From Bradyrhizobium sp. CCBAU 051011 (lineage in GTDB: Bacteria; Pseudomonadota; Alphaproteobacteria; Rhizobiales; Xanthobacteraceae), in assembly GCF_009930815.1 (NCBI RefSeq), contig NZ_CP022222.1, positions 2,584,501 through 2,648,500 of the forward strand: a DNA stretch of 64,000 bases, in the 5' to 3' direction. Every line of letters begins with the position of its first letter. Position 1 is the stretch's first letter. This document shows positions 8,606 through 18,130 of this stretch, in pieces. Made by a program: the position numbers and the translations under genes. The notes below the pieces were generated by a model, which was given only the letters and a program-made list of their open reading frames with translations, was not told the DNA's origin and searched no databases.

Positions 8606-9343
8606 ATGGTCGGTTTTCCGCTGCTTCTGATTCCGCTCGCGATCTACAACATCATCGTCTTCCTGATGCCGGAGGTATCGTTCACCGATCCGCTGGTGAA
8701 GGTGACGCTGATGTCGGGTGCGGAATGGGCGGTGTCGCTGAGCGACGTGCTGCTCACGCTCAGCATTTTGCTGCTGCTCGCCGAAGTCATTAAAGGCGCG
8801 CGCCCTGGCGCGAAATATCTCACCGACCATCTGCTGTCGCTGCTCGTGTTCGGCGCGGCGGCGGCCGAATTCGTGCTGTGGCCGAAATTCGGCACGTCGA
8901 CCTATTTCCTGATGACAGCGCTCTCGCTGGTGGATTTCCTCTCCGGCCTCGCCTTGCGGACGCGGCGCCGTGCTGTCGCGGTGACACCGGCGCCGGCGCC
9001 GAAAGGCGCCGAAAAGGTCGAAGCCCCCGTAGCCGAGCCCAAAATCGAGCCGGCGCCGGCAGCGCCACCTGCTGCAGCAGCAACGGCTACGCCAGCGGCG
9101 CCGGCGGCAGCCTCTGTTGCCGAATCGGTGTTGAAGGATCATCCCGAACCGAAACCGGTACCGCCCGCGCCCACCGTCGCGCCTGAGGCGGCCCCGGTCG
9201 CGTCCGACGCGGCCCCGCCGAAAACGCCTTCACCGGAAGCCACATCGCACGAGGCGTCATCGCCGGAAGTCCCGTCGCCGGGGCTGCAGCCTGGGTCAGG
9301 CCCAACGCCATCTCCGGATAAACCGGACACGCCTCAGCGCTGA
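8606..9343 (+). CDS. Four-helix membrane protein with long Pro/Ala-rich tail, unknown function
   Basis: Residues 1-115 hold about four hydrophobic helices (FPLLLIPLAIYNIIVFLM, VLLTLSILLLLAEVI, LLSLLVFGAAAAEFVLW, YFLMTALSLVDFLSGL). After a basic RTRRR stop-transfer stretch, residues 120-245 are almost only Pro, Ala, Ser, Thr and Glu, a disordered tail probably on the cytoplasmic side. I do not recognise a named domain. The coding signal is supported by codon-position G+C bias through the helical part. It lies downstream of rpmF on the same strand, 134 bases away. Confidence 0.75.
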   Translation: MVGFPLLLIPLAIYNIIVFLMPEVSFTDPLVKVTLMSGAEWAVSLSDVLLTLSILLLLAEVIKGARPGAKYLTDHLLSLLVFGAAAAEFVLWPKFGTSTYFLMTALSLVDFLSGLALRTRRRAVAVTPAPAPKGAEKVEAPVAEPKIEPAPAAPPAAAATATPAAPAAASVAESVLKDHPEPKPVPPAPTVAPEAAPVASDAAPPKTPSPEATSHEASSPEVPSPGLQPGSGPTPSPDKPDTPQR

Positions 9344-9353
9344 TCCCGCAGAT

Positions 9354-9641
9354 CTAGATGGTTTGCCGTGTCCGGAACCCGGCGCTGCAACGCCGGCTCT
9401 GGCTGGCGCCATAGGCGGTCTGTGCATCCGCCAGCGAGGCCCGGCGCAGGCTGCGGGTTTGCGGCGCCTGGTCAGCGGTCGCGATCAGCTGCGCGAGGAA
9501 GGTCGGATCGGGCCGAGGGATGGCCGGTCTTCGCGACCACTGCACCGACTGGGTCACCGGCACGAGCTCGACGCAGGCCGGCTCGTCGAGATTGACGAAC
9601 TCGCCGTCCAGGATTTCCTCTGGTCGATCGGCATCCAGCAT
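9354..9641 (-). CDS. Conserved small hypothetical protein (95 aa)
   Basis: I prefer the start at MLDADRPEEIL over an upstream ATG because the extra 23 residues look non-coding. The C-terminal half, with PTFLAQLIATADQAPQTRSLRRASLADAQTAY, resembles short Rhizobiales proteins of unknown function that end in a similar 'QLIATA..LPQTR..R' helix. No signal peptide, membrane segment or metal site is visible. It is convergent with the Pro/Ala-tail membrane protein, 10 bases apart. The ribosome site is weak, so the start is uncertain. Confidence 0.6.
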   Translation of the reverse strand: MLDADRPEEILDGEFVNLDEPACVELVPVTQSVQWSRRPAIPRPDPTFLAQLIATADQAPQTRSLRRASLADAQTAYGASQSRRCSAGFRTRQTI

Positions 9642-9871
9642 CGCACACCGTAACCGGCTAAAACTGTCACGTTTTGGGACGTAACGCCCCACTGCGATAG
9701 GACCTCGCAAGGCCTATGCCGTTCCCTTCCGATTCGTTCCCGGCTGTCCCCGGAAGTCTGCGAAACATGGTTTCCGGATTATTTATGATCTTCGCCTAGC
9801 CTCTGGTTCGGAAGAGCCACTATCCTTGCCGTTGGGAATCACCCTGCGGTGTCCCGAATCGAGGCGGCCTG

Positions 9872-11563
9872 ATGCTTCCTGTCCCACAAGCCTCCAGCAT
9901 CCTTGCCTCGCTAGGCCAGGCGGCATTCCTCTGGGATCTGATAGCGGACACCCTCACCTGGAGCGACAACGCTGGTGCGGTTTTCACCGACATTCCACCG
10001 GAAGCGCTGGCTAGCGGCACCGGCTTCGCCCGGCTGATCGAGCCTTCCCGCTCGATCCGCACGGACGTGCTCGCTCAATCGGCGCCGGCGCGGGGCGACG
10101 AAGGCATCGCCTACCGGATCGAATATGGCGTGCGGGCCTCGACCTCCGCGCCCGTGATCTGGATCGAGGAGACCGGTTGCTGGTTTGCAGGTGCCGACGG
10201 CAAGCCGGTGCGCGCGCAAGGCATCGTCCGTGTCAACAACGAGCGCCACGCCCGCGACGAACAGCTGATGCGGCTGTCGCGGCACGATCCGCTGACCGGT
10301 GAACTCAATCGCACCCATCTCGTCGCCGCGCTGGCGGAGTCGATCGAGGAAGCCATGCGGTTCCGATCGACCTGCGCCTTCATGCTGATCGGCATCGATC
10401 ATCTGGCGCGCGTCAACGATGCCTTCGGTTTCGACGTCGCGGACGCCGTGATTGCCGAAGTCGGAAAACGCATTCGCACCAAGATGCGCGGTGGCGACGT
10501 GCTCGGGCGGTTCTCCGGCAACAAGTTCGGGCTGATCTTGAGGAACTGCACCGTCGACGACACCAATATCGCGGCCGAGCGCTTCCTCGCCGGGATCCGC
10601 GACGAGGTGATCCCGACCAAATCCGGCCCGGTCTCGGTGACCGCCTCGATCGGTGCGATCACCACGCCGCGCTATGCCCGCAATGCCGATGAGGCAATCA
10701 ACCGCGCCCAGGAAACGCTCGATTCCGCCAAGCGCCGCCGCGCTGGATCGTTCTCGCTGTGGAAGCCGAACATCGAGCGCGACGCCCAGCGACGCGTCAA
10801 CATCCGCGTCACCGACGAAATCGTCACCGCACTGAATGAGCGGCGGATCGTCACCGCCTTCGAGCCAGTGGTCGAAGCGCGCTCGCGGCAGCCGGCATTC
10901 TACGAATGCCTGGTGCGGATGGAGCAGGAGGACGGGCAGGCGCTGCTGGCGCCCGATATCGTTCCGGTGGCCGAGCGCTTGGGCCTGATCCGGCTGGTCG
11001 ATCACCGCGTGCTCGAACTCGCGGTCGCCGAGCTTGCGGCCTCGCCGAACGTGCGGCTCAGCCTCAACATCTCGCCCGACACCACCATGGACCCGGATTG
11101 GTGGACTTCGATTGAGTCGCTGATGCAGGCGCATCCCGGCGCCGGCGAGCGGCTGATCGTCGAGATCACGGAGACCGTTGCGATCCAGGATATCGACGAT
11201 ATCAGGGATTTCATCACCCGACTGAAAAACTTCGGCAGTCAGATCGCGATCGATGATTTCGGCGCCGGCTACACCTCGTTCCGCAACTTGCGCAAGCTCG
11301 GCGTGGATATCGTGAAGATCGACGGCGCCTTCGTGCAGAACATCGCGCGCTCGGCGGACGATCGCGCCTTCGTGCAGACGCTGATCGACTTGGCGCGCCG
11401 CCTGCAGATCAAGACGGTGGCGGAATGGGTGCAGGACGAGGAAGCGGCCGTGATGCTGCGCGAATGGGGCTGCGATTACATCCAGGGCCGCCTGATCGGG
11501 CTGGCCTCGCCGCAGCGGCCGTGGGCGGCGGCGGGAGATAGCGCGCTGCCGGCGGCGGGATAG
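9872..11563 (+). CDS. PAS-GGDEF-EAL protein; cyclase motif degenerate, phosphodiesterase site intact
   Basis: Of 563 residues, 1-125 form a PAS-like sensory domain, about 130-295 a GGDEF domain, and 310-545 an EAL domain. The GGDEF active-site loop reads SGNKF (215-219), lacking the metal-binding acidic residues, so diguanylate cyclase activity is unlikely. The EAL domain keeps the expected residues: E345 (ECLVR), N399, E431 or E434, D461-D462 (DDFGAG), K482 (KIDG) and E518. It should therefore hydrolyse cyclic di-GMP, with the GGDEF part perhaps binding GTP as a regulator. No membrane segment is present. It stands alone, followed by a palindromic repeat. Confidence 0.9.
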   Translation: MLPVPQASSILASLGQAAFLWDLIADTLTWSDNAGAVFTDIPPEALASGTGFARLIEPSRSIRTDVLAQSAPARGDEGIAYRIEYGVRASTSAPVIWIEETGCWFAGADGKPVRAQGIVRVNNERHARDEQLMRLSRHDPLTGELNRTHLVAALAESIEEAMRFRSTCAFMLIGIDHLARVNDAFGFDVADAVIAEVGKRIRTKMRGGDVLGRFSGNKFGLILRNCTVDDTNIAAERFLAGIRDEVIPTKSGPVSVTASIGAITTPRYARNADEAINRAQETLDSAKRRRAGSFSLWKPNIERDAQRRVNIRVTDEIVTALNERRIVTAFEPVVEARSRQPAFYECLVRMEQEDGQALLAPDIVPVAERLGLIRLVDHRVLELAVAELAASPNVRLSLNISPDTTMDPDWWTSIESLMQAHPGAGERLIVEITETVAIQDIDDIRDFITRLKNFGSQIAIDDFGAGYTSFRNLRKLGVDIVKIDGAFVQNIARSADDRAFVQTLIDLARRLQIKTVAEWVQDEEAAVMLREWGCDYIQGRLIGLASPQRPWAAAGDSALPAAG

Positions 11564-11580
11564 ATCGAGAGATAGCAAAG

Positions 11581-11673
11581 GTCGTCATGCCCGGGCTCGT
11601 CCCGGGCATCCACGTCTTTAGCAACCGTTGCACCAAAAACGTGGATGGCCGGGACAAGCCCGGCCATGACGAG
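11581..11673. repeat. Long intergenic palindrome, CCCGGGC/GGATGGCCGGG type, copy 1
   Basis: Two arms of about 35 bases (11581-11615 and 11639-11673) are near-perfect inverted repeats, and each arm also holds its own smaller palindrome. A related copy lies upstream of the DMT exporter gene. This type is widespread in Bradyrhizobium intergenic regions as far as I recall. Here it sits between the convergent EAL and phaR genes, where it could end transcription from both sides. Confidence 0.8.
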
Positions 11674-11701
11674 AACAGCAAGCAGCTTCAGCAAAGAAGT
11701 C

Positions 11702-12301
11702 TCACTCTTCCTTCTTCGGCTCTTTCGACATGCGCTCGAGGCGTTCCTGCATGTCCTTCATCTGGCGGCGAAGGTCGTCGATATTGTCCTCGTCGGGCGC
11801 CGGCTCGGGCACCTTGTCCGGTTCGGACGAGTTCGAACCGGCGCGCGGCGGCACGAACGGCTTGAACATCGAGAAGGTCTGCTGAAACAATTCCATGTTG
11901 CGGCGGACGTGCTCTTCGAGCGGCGCGAACGGCGTGCCGCTGAAAGTGTTGGTGAGCTGCTTGCGGAATTTTTCCTGCTCGCGCGTCAGGGTGTCGATCG
12001 ACTGCTCCAGATATTTCGGCACCACCATCTGCATGCTGTCGCCGTAGAAGCGGATCAATTGCCGCAGGAAAGTGGTGGGCAATAAATTTTGTCCGGCCTT
12101 GTTTTCCTGTTCGAAGATGATCTGCGCCAGCACCTGGCGTGTGATGTCGTCGCCGGTCTTGGCGTCATAGACGAGAAAATCCTCGCCTTCCTTCACCATC
12201 GCCGCGAGATCCTCGAGCGTCACATAGGTGCTGGTGCCGGTATTATAGAGCCGCCGATTAGCGTATTTTTTAATAGTCGTAGGTTGGTCTGACTTTGCCA
12301 T
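11702..12301 (-). CDS. phaR: Polyhydroxyalkanoate synthesis repressor
   Basis: PhaR binds both DNA and nascent polyester, repressing phasin and its own synthesis until granules form. The N-terminal DNA-binding domain shows the hallmark IKKYANRRLYNTGTSTYVTL, followed by a PHB-accumulation regulatory region with DFLVYDAKTGDDITRQVLAQI. The C-terminal third is helical and charged, ending in a coiled coil (LRRQMKDMQERLERM). I use the ATG at MAKSDQPTT, the usual N-terminus, rather than an ATG six codons upstream. It is divergent from phaA, so both promoters share one intergenic region. Confidence 0.93.
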   Translation of the reverse strand: MAKSDQPTTIKKYANRRLYNTGTSTYVTLEDLAAMVKEGEDFLVYDAKTGDDITRQVLAQIIFEQENKAGQNLLPTTFLRQLIRFYGDSMQMVVPKYLEQSIDTLTREQEKFRKQLTNTFSGTPFAPLEEHVRRNMELFQQTFSMFKPFVPPRAGSNSSEPDKVPEPAPDEDNIDDLRRQMKDMQERLERMSKEPKKEE

Positions 12302-13797
<1,496 letters not shown>

Positions 13798-13864
13798 ACA
13801 AAAGGCAGAGTGAACGGTTGAATGATGAAAAGATCATCTCGTAACCGCGGCTCGAATTGATAAA

Positions 13865-13903
13865 GATGAAATGCCCGGTCTCGCGCCGGGCATTTTCATC
13901 TTA
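13865..13903 (+). terminator. Terminator between phaA and phaB
   Basis: A strong hairpin (13865-13878 with 13886-13900, one bulged base) encloses a seven-base loop and is followed by TTATGC. It probably reduces or ends read-through from phaA into phaB. Confidence 0.65.
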
Positions 13904-14023
13904 TGCAAGCATTTCCAAGAATGCTTGAAAGCAGGAGCGCTTCGAATGCAGAAAGGTTGAGTTTCGTCAAAAGACCGGGACAATTCCGGCGTATCAAGAA
14001 GATTACCCAAGGAGGACTGCGAT

Positions 14024-14749
14024 ATGGCACGTGTTGCATTGGTTACGGGAGGGACGAGGGGCATTGGCGCGGCGATCAGCAAGGCGCTGAAAGCAGCCGG
14101 CTACAAGGTTGCGGCGAGCTACGCCGGCAACGATGCCGCTGCCGAGAAATTCAAATCCGAGACCGGCATCCCCGTCTACAAATGGGACGTCAGCTCGTTC
14201 GACGCGTGTGCCGAGGGCATCAAGAAGGTCGAGGCCGATGTCGGTCCGATCGACGTGCTCGTCAACAATGCCGGCATCACCAAGGACGGCGCCTTCCACA
14301 AGATGACGCTCGATCAGTGGAACGCGGTCATCAACACCAATCTCGGCTCGCTGTTCAACATGACGCGCCCGGTGATCGAGGGCATGCGCGCCCGCAAGTT
14401 CGGCCGCATCATCAATATTTCCTCGATCAACGGCCAGAAGGGACAATTCGGCCAGGTCAATTATTCCGCGGCCAAGGCCGGCGATATCGGCTTCACCAAA
14501 GCGCTGGCGCTCGAGAACGCCAAGGGCGGCGTCACTGTGAACGCGATCTGCCCCGGCTATATCAACACCGAAATGGTGCAGGCGGTGCCGAAGGACGTGC
14601 TGGAGAAGAGCATTCTGCCGCTGATCCCGGTCAACCGTCTCGGCGAGCCCGAAGAGATCGCCCGTGCGGTGGTGTTCCTTGCCGCCGATGAGGCCAGCGG
14701 CATCACCGGCTCGACGATGACGATCAATGGTGGACAGTATATGACCTGA
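14024..14749 (+). CDS. phaB: Acetoacetyl-CoA reductase
   Basis: NADPH-dependent short-chain dehydrogenase giving (R)-3-hydroxybutyryl-CoA, the monomer for PHB synthase. The 241-residue protein has the cofactor motif TGGTRGIG (8-15), NNAG (81-84), and the catalytic S134, Y147 and K151. The ending ITGSTMTINGGQYM is typical of PhaB. An AAGGAGG lies eight bases before the ATG. No PHB synthase (phaC) gene is in the window, so it must be elsewhere. Confidence 0.94.
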   Translation: MARVALVTGGTRGIGAAISKALKAAGYKVAASYAGNDAAAEKFKSETGIPVYKWDVSSFDACAEGIKKVEADVGPIDVLVNNAGITKDGAFHKMTLDQWNAVINTNLGSLFNMTRPVIEGMRARKFGRIINISSINGQKGQFGQVNYSAAKAGDIGFTKALALENAKGGVTVNAICPGYINTEMVQAVPKDVLEKSILPLIPVNRLGEPEEIARAVVFLAADEASGITGSTMTINGGQYMT

Positions 14750-14799
14750 TGGCGTCTCGTCATCGCATGGCTGTTGCATGTCGCAACGGCTCATAAAAA

Positions 14800-14920
14800 G
14801 TCGTCATGCCCGGGCAAAAGCGCGAAGCGCGTCTTCGCGCTAGATGTCCCGGGCATCCACGTCTTTACAACCGGCGGCAAGAAAGACGTGGATGGCCGGG
14901 ACAAGCCCGGCCATGACGAG
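14800..14920. repeat. Long intergenic palindrome, copy 2, with nested hairpin
   Basis: Same outer design as the repeat at 11581, but the left arm is interrupted by about 30 bases containing a second perfect hairpin (GCGCGAAG ... CTTCGCGC, near 14820-14840). The right arm is nearly identical to copy 1. It lies directly upstream of the DMT exporter gene; the exporter's reading frame is open through it, but translation most likely begins after the repeat. Confidence 0.8.
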
Positions 14921-14932
14921 AGAACTCTGCCC

Positions 14933-15799
14933 ATGACTCCACGTACCGCCACCCTGGTCGGACTGACCGCGATCCTGATGTGGTCGCTGCTGTCGGTGCT
15001 CACGGTTGCGACCGGAAAGATCCCGGCGTTCCAGCTTGCAGCGATGACGTTTGCGATCGGCGCTCTGGTTGCCTTTGCGAGCTTCCTGTTCCGGCCGTCT
15101 GCCTTCGGCGCGCTCAAGCAGCCCGTAGTCGCCTGGGTCGTCGGTGTCGGCGGCCTGTTCGGCTATCACGCGCTCTATTTCCTCGCGCTTCGCTTTGCAC
15201 CGCCGGCGGAAGCCGGCCTGTTGAACTATCTCTGGCCGCTTCTGATCGTGCTGTTCTCCTCGCTCTTGCCAGGCGAACGGTTGGCTCTGCATCACATCAT
15301 CGGTGCGCTGCTCGGGCTCGCTGGTACGGTGCTGCTGTTTGCCGGCAATACCAGCGGTTTCACGCCGACCCAGATCCCGGGATTGGCGGCCGCCTTCGTC
15401 GCCGCCTTTGTTTGGGCGGCGTATTCGGTGATGTCGCGCAAGCTCAAGGTGGTACCGACCGATGCGGTGGCAGGCTTCTGCCTCGCCACCGCGCTGCTCG
15501 CCGCGCTGGTTCACAGCATGGTCGAGATCACGGTATGGCCGGAAACGATCGGGCAATGGCTTGCGATCATCGCGCTCGGCGTCGGCCCGGTGGGCGCGGC
15601 GTTCTTCGTCTGGGACATCGGCATGAAGCGCGGCGATATTCGCGTGCTCGGCGCGGCGTCCTATGCGACACCGCTGCTTTCGACGGCGTTTCTGATTCTC
15701 GCGGGCTTTGCGCAACCGACGGCCGCGATCGCCATCGCCGCGATCCTGATCGCCGGTGGCGGCCTGATCGCGGCGAAGGACATGGTTTGGAAGAGGTAG
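14933..15799 (+). CDS. DMT-superfamily (EamA) transporter
   Basis: The 288-residue protein has ten predicted membrane helices made of two EamA repeats (about residues 8-135 and 150-285). Members export amino acids, purines or other small metabolites across the inner membrane; the substrate is not readable from sequence. I chose the ATG at MTPRTATLV because upstream codons translate the palindromic repeat rather than protein. The C-terminus ends in a basic MVWKR. A further palindrome follows the gene. Confidence 0.85.
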   Translation: MTPRTATLVGLTAILMWSLLSVLTVATGKIPAFQLAAMTFAIGALVAFASFLFRPSAFGALKQPVVAWVVGVGGLFGYHALYFLALRFAPPAEAGLLNYLWPLLIVLFSSLLPGERLALHHIIGALLGLAGTVLLFAGNTSGFTPTQIPGLAAAFVAAFVWAAYSVMSRKLKVVPTDAVAGFCLATALLAALVHSMVEITVWPETIGQWLAIIALGVGPVGAAFFVWDIGMKRGDIRVLGAASYATPLLSTAFLILAGFAQPTAAIAIAAILIAGGGLIAAKDMVWKR

Positions 15800-15881
15800 G
15801 TTGGGCAAAGCGAAGCGTGCACACCATCGTTCTGCGCTCGCGGTTGAGAATGGTGGGTACGCCGCGCTTTGCCCGCCCTAC
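15796..15881. repeat. Inverted repeat of the GTGGGCAAAG type, copy 1
   Basis: Arms of about 32 bases (from 15796 and to 15881) form an imperfect long hairpin. The left end overlaps the DMT gene stop codon. It separates the converging DMT and cupin genes and could act as a two-way terminator. Related copies lie at 19412 and 38582. Confidence 0.7.
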
Positions 15882-15885
15882 GATT

Positions 15886-16317
15886 TCACGTCGGCTCCCA
15901 GCCCTTCGGTGCCATCTCGAATTTCGCAAACTCAAATCCGGGAGCAACCGTGCAGCCGACCAGCGTCCAGTCGCCGTTGCTCTCGGCCGATTGCCACGCA
16001 TGCGGCGGCACGATCGCCTGCGGCGCTTCACCGGCTGCGAGATCTGCGCCGAGATTCACGGTGCGTTGGCCCCTGCCGTCTGCGATCCGTAGCGTCAGCG
16101 CGGCGCCGGCGTAATAGTGCCAGGTCTCCACGGCATCGACGCGATGCCAGTGCGAGCGTTCGCCGCGCGCCAGCAGGAAATAGATCGCCGTCGATCGTGA
16201 ACGTCCGTCGCTGTCGACGCTTTCGTCGCGAAACGTTTCGCGATAGTAGCCGCCCTCGGGATGCGGCTTGAGGTCGAGCCGCGCGATGATGTCGGCGGCT
16301 TCTTTCGGCAGCGCCAT
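15886..16317 (-). CDS. Cupin protein of the DUF985 (YML079-like) family
   Basis: A 143-residue single-domain cupin. The family signature is visible: HPEGGYYRETFRD near residue 19, the sugar-epimerase-like barrel strand AIYFLLARGERSHWHRVDAVETWHYYAG, and VVPPHAWQSAES-type later motif. The paired His residues in SHWHRVDAVE could bind metal. No enzyme activity is proven for the family. Its ATG shares one base with the gloB stop codon, so it is translationally coupled to gloB and cotranscribed with it. Confidence 0.88.
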   Translation of the reverse strand: MALPKEAADIIARLDLKPHPEGGYYRETFRDESVDSDGRSRSTAIYFLLARGERSHWHRVDAVETWHYYAGAALTLRIADGRGQRTVNLGADLAAGEAPQAIVPPHAWQSAESNGDWTLVGCTVAPGFEFAKFEMAPKGWEPT

Positions 16318-17084
16318 CAGGACTTGTTCTTGCGTTCGCGGAGTTCGCCGAACACTTCGACGGCGCTGGCGCCCTTCATGTGCAGATTCGCCGCCACCGA
16401 CGGTTCGTCGGCGCGCAGGAACACATTGGCCTTTTTCTCTTCGCCCAGCAGTACCGGGATCGTCGGCTTGTTCTCGGCGCGCAGCCGCGTCACTTCCTCT
16501 GCGCGTGCTTTCAGCGCGGGGTTGTCGCCGTCGACCGTGAGCGCGAACTTGACGTTCGATGCCGTGTACTCATGGCCGCAATAGAGTTTGAAATCGTCCG
16601 GCAGCGCGCGCAGCTTGAGCAGCGAATCCCACATCATGGGATAGGTGCCCTCGAACACCCGGCCGCAGCCGATGGAGAACAGCGTGTCGGCGGCAAACAC
16701 CGCCTTCTCGCCGTCGAATACATAGGAGATGTGGTCGAGCGTGTGGCCCGGCGTTTCCAGCACCCGCACCAGCAGGCTTCCGACCTTGATGACGTCGCCA
16801 TGGCCGGTGCGCAGGTCGACATTGGCGATCTTGGTGGACTTGTCGTGCGGTGCAACGACGCGGCAGTTATATTTCTGCTTCAGTTCGGCGACGCCGCCGA
16901 CATGGTCGTGATGGTGGTGGGTGATCAGGATATCGGTCAGCGTCCAACCCTCGCGCTCCAGCGCCTTGAGGATCGGACCAGCTTCCGGCGCGTCGATCGA
17001 TGCGGTGGCCTTGGTCGCGGGATCGTGGATCAAATAGCCGAAATTGTCGCTGAGACAGGTGAAAGTACGAATTTCCGCGGCCAT
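16317..17084 (-). CDS. gloB: Hydroxyacylglutathione hydrolase (glyoxalase II)
   Basis: Hydrolyses S-lactoylglutathione to lactate and glutathione, the second step of methylglyoxal detoxification. The 255-residue protein is a metallo-beta-lactamase fold with the binuclear metal motif H56xH58xD60H61 (ITHHHHDHVGG), a later TPGHTLDHISY His and the FAADTLFSIGCGR Asp. The C-terminal glyoxalase II helical domain is present (YCGHEYTASNVKFAL). I use the ATG at MAAEIRTF with GGAG upstream, not a longer start. It is divergent from the methyltransferase gene. Confidence 0.93.
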   Translation of the reverse strand: MAAEIRTFTCLSDNFGYLIHDPATKATASIDAPEAGPILKALEREGWTLTDILITHHHHDHVGGVAELKQKYNCRVVAPHDKSTKIANVDLRTGHGDVIKVGSLLVRVLETPGHTLDHISYVFDGEKAVFAADTLFSIGCGRVFEGTYPMMWDSLLKLRALPDDFKLYCGHEYTASNVKFALTVDGDNPALKARAEEVTRLRAENKPTIPVLLGEEKKANVFLRADEPSVAANLHMKGASAVEVFGELRERKNKS

Positions 17085-17204
17085 GATCGCTCCGTAGTTA
17101 GGACCTTCAGCCCCCACTAATTCCAAGAAATATGGCGTTAACGCTTGCGCGGCAATGCCATTTTCGGTGCGCCGCAATGTAACACGGTGTGGTAGATTGC
17201 GCGC

Positions 17205-17960
17205 ATGACCATCGACGTCATCGATCTTCGCGATTTCTATTCGCAGCGCCTCGGCATCGTCGCGCGGCAGTTGATCAACCGCGGTATCCGGGCGCGCTGG
17301 CCCAACGCGGCAGGGCAGCGCGTGCTGGGCCTCGGCTATCCTACGCCCTATCTCGGCCTGTTTCGCGAGGATTCCGAGCGCTGCATCGCTTTCATGCCGG
17401 CGGCGCAGGGCGTGTTGAAATGGCCGACGGCGCGGCCGGCGCTGGCGACCCTGATCGATGAGTTTTCAATGCCGCTGCCGGACGCCGCGGTGGACCGCAT
17501 CCTGCTGGTTCATGCGCTGGAAATGTCCGACGATCCGGAGCGCCTGCTGCGCGAGGTGTGGCGGGTGCTGGCGCCGTCCGGCCGCCTGATCGCCGTCATC
17601 CCGAACCGGCGCGGCGTGTGGACGCGCACCGACAATACGCCGTTCGGCCACGGGCGGCCCTATTCGCGCGCGCAGATCACGCAATTGCTGCGGCAGACCT
17701 GGTTCACGCCGGCGGCGTGGGGTGAAGCGCTGTTTCTGCCGCCGGTCGGCAATGGCTGGTTTCTGCGCTCGGCGATGGCGTGGGAGCGCGTCGGCGCCGC
17801 GCTGTCGCTGCCGTTTGCAGGCGTGCATATCGTGGAAGCGACCAAGCAGGTCTATCGCGCGATCCCCGCGGGCCGCGAACGCACGCGGCTGATACCCTCG
17901 CTGGAGCCGGTGCTGGTCCCGTCGTCGACGGCGACGCGGGACAAGCTGAAGGGATCGTAG
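17205..17960 (+). CDS. Class I SAM-dependent methyltransferase
   Basis: The 251-residue protein has a methyltransferase-11 core: a weak SAM loop at VLGLGYPTPYLG (about 40-51), the ALEMSDDPERLLREVWRVLAPSGRLIAVIPN segment (motifs II-III, about 105-135), and a variable C-terminus. The classic GxGxG is replaced by GLGYPTP, as in many alphaproteobacterial orthologues divergently paired with gloB. Substrate is unknown. The insertion sequence begins a few bases after its stop codon, leaving the gene intact. Confidence 0.8.
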   Translation: MTIDVIDLRDFYSQRLGIVARQLINRGIRARWPNAAGQRVLGLGYPTPYLGLFREDSERCIAFMPAAQGVLKWPTARPALATLIDEFSMPLPDAAVDRILLVHALEMSDDPERLLREVWRVLAPSGRLIAVIPNRRGVWTRTDNTPFGHGRPYSRAQITQLLRQTWFTPAAWGEALFLPPVGNGWFLRSAMAWERVGAALSLPFAGVHIVEATKQVYRAIPAGRERTRLIPSLEPVLVPSSTATRDKLKGS

Positions 17961-18130
17961 ATGGGGTAACGGGCCCCGGTCCACCCTCCAGGCAAGCCGC
18001 GCTTGCTACGGCGGTGTTGGGTGGCGCGCTTCGCGCGACCTGCCTGGAAGGCGGGCGGTCGTCCCTCACATTGATGGTGTTACGGAGTCAGAGGGATGAG
18101 CCTCGCTCCAAGCATCAAGGAGAGACGACC

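Noticed and set aside
14774..14932. N-terminal extension of the DMT exporter through the palindromic repeat
   Set aside because: The added residues simply translate the repeat; a normal membrane-protein start follows at 14933.
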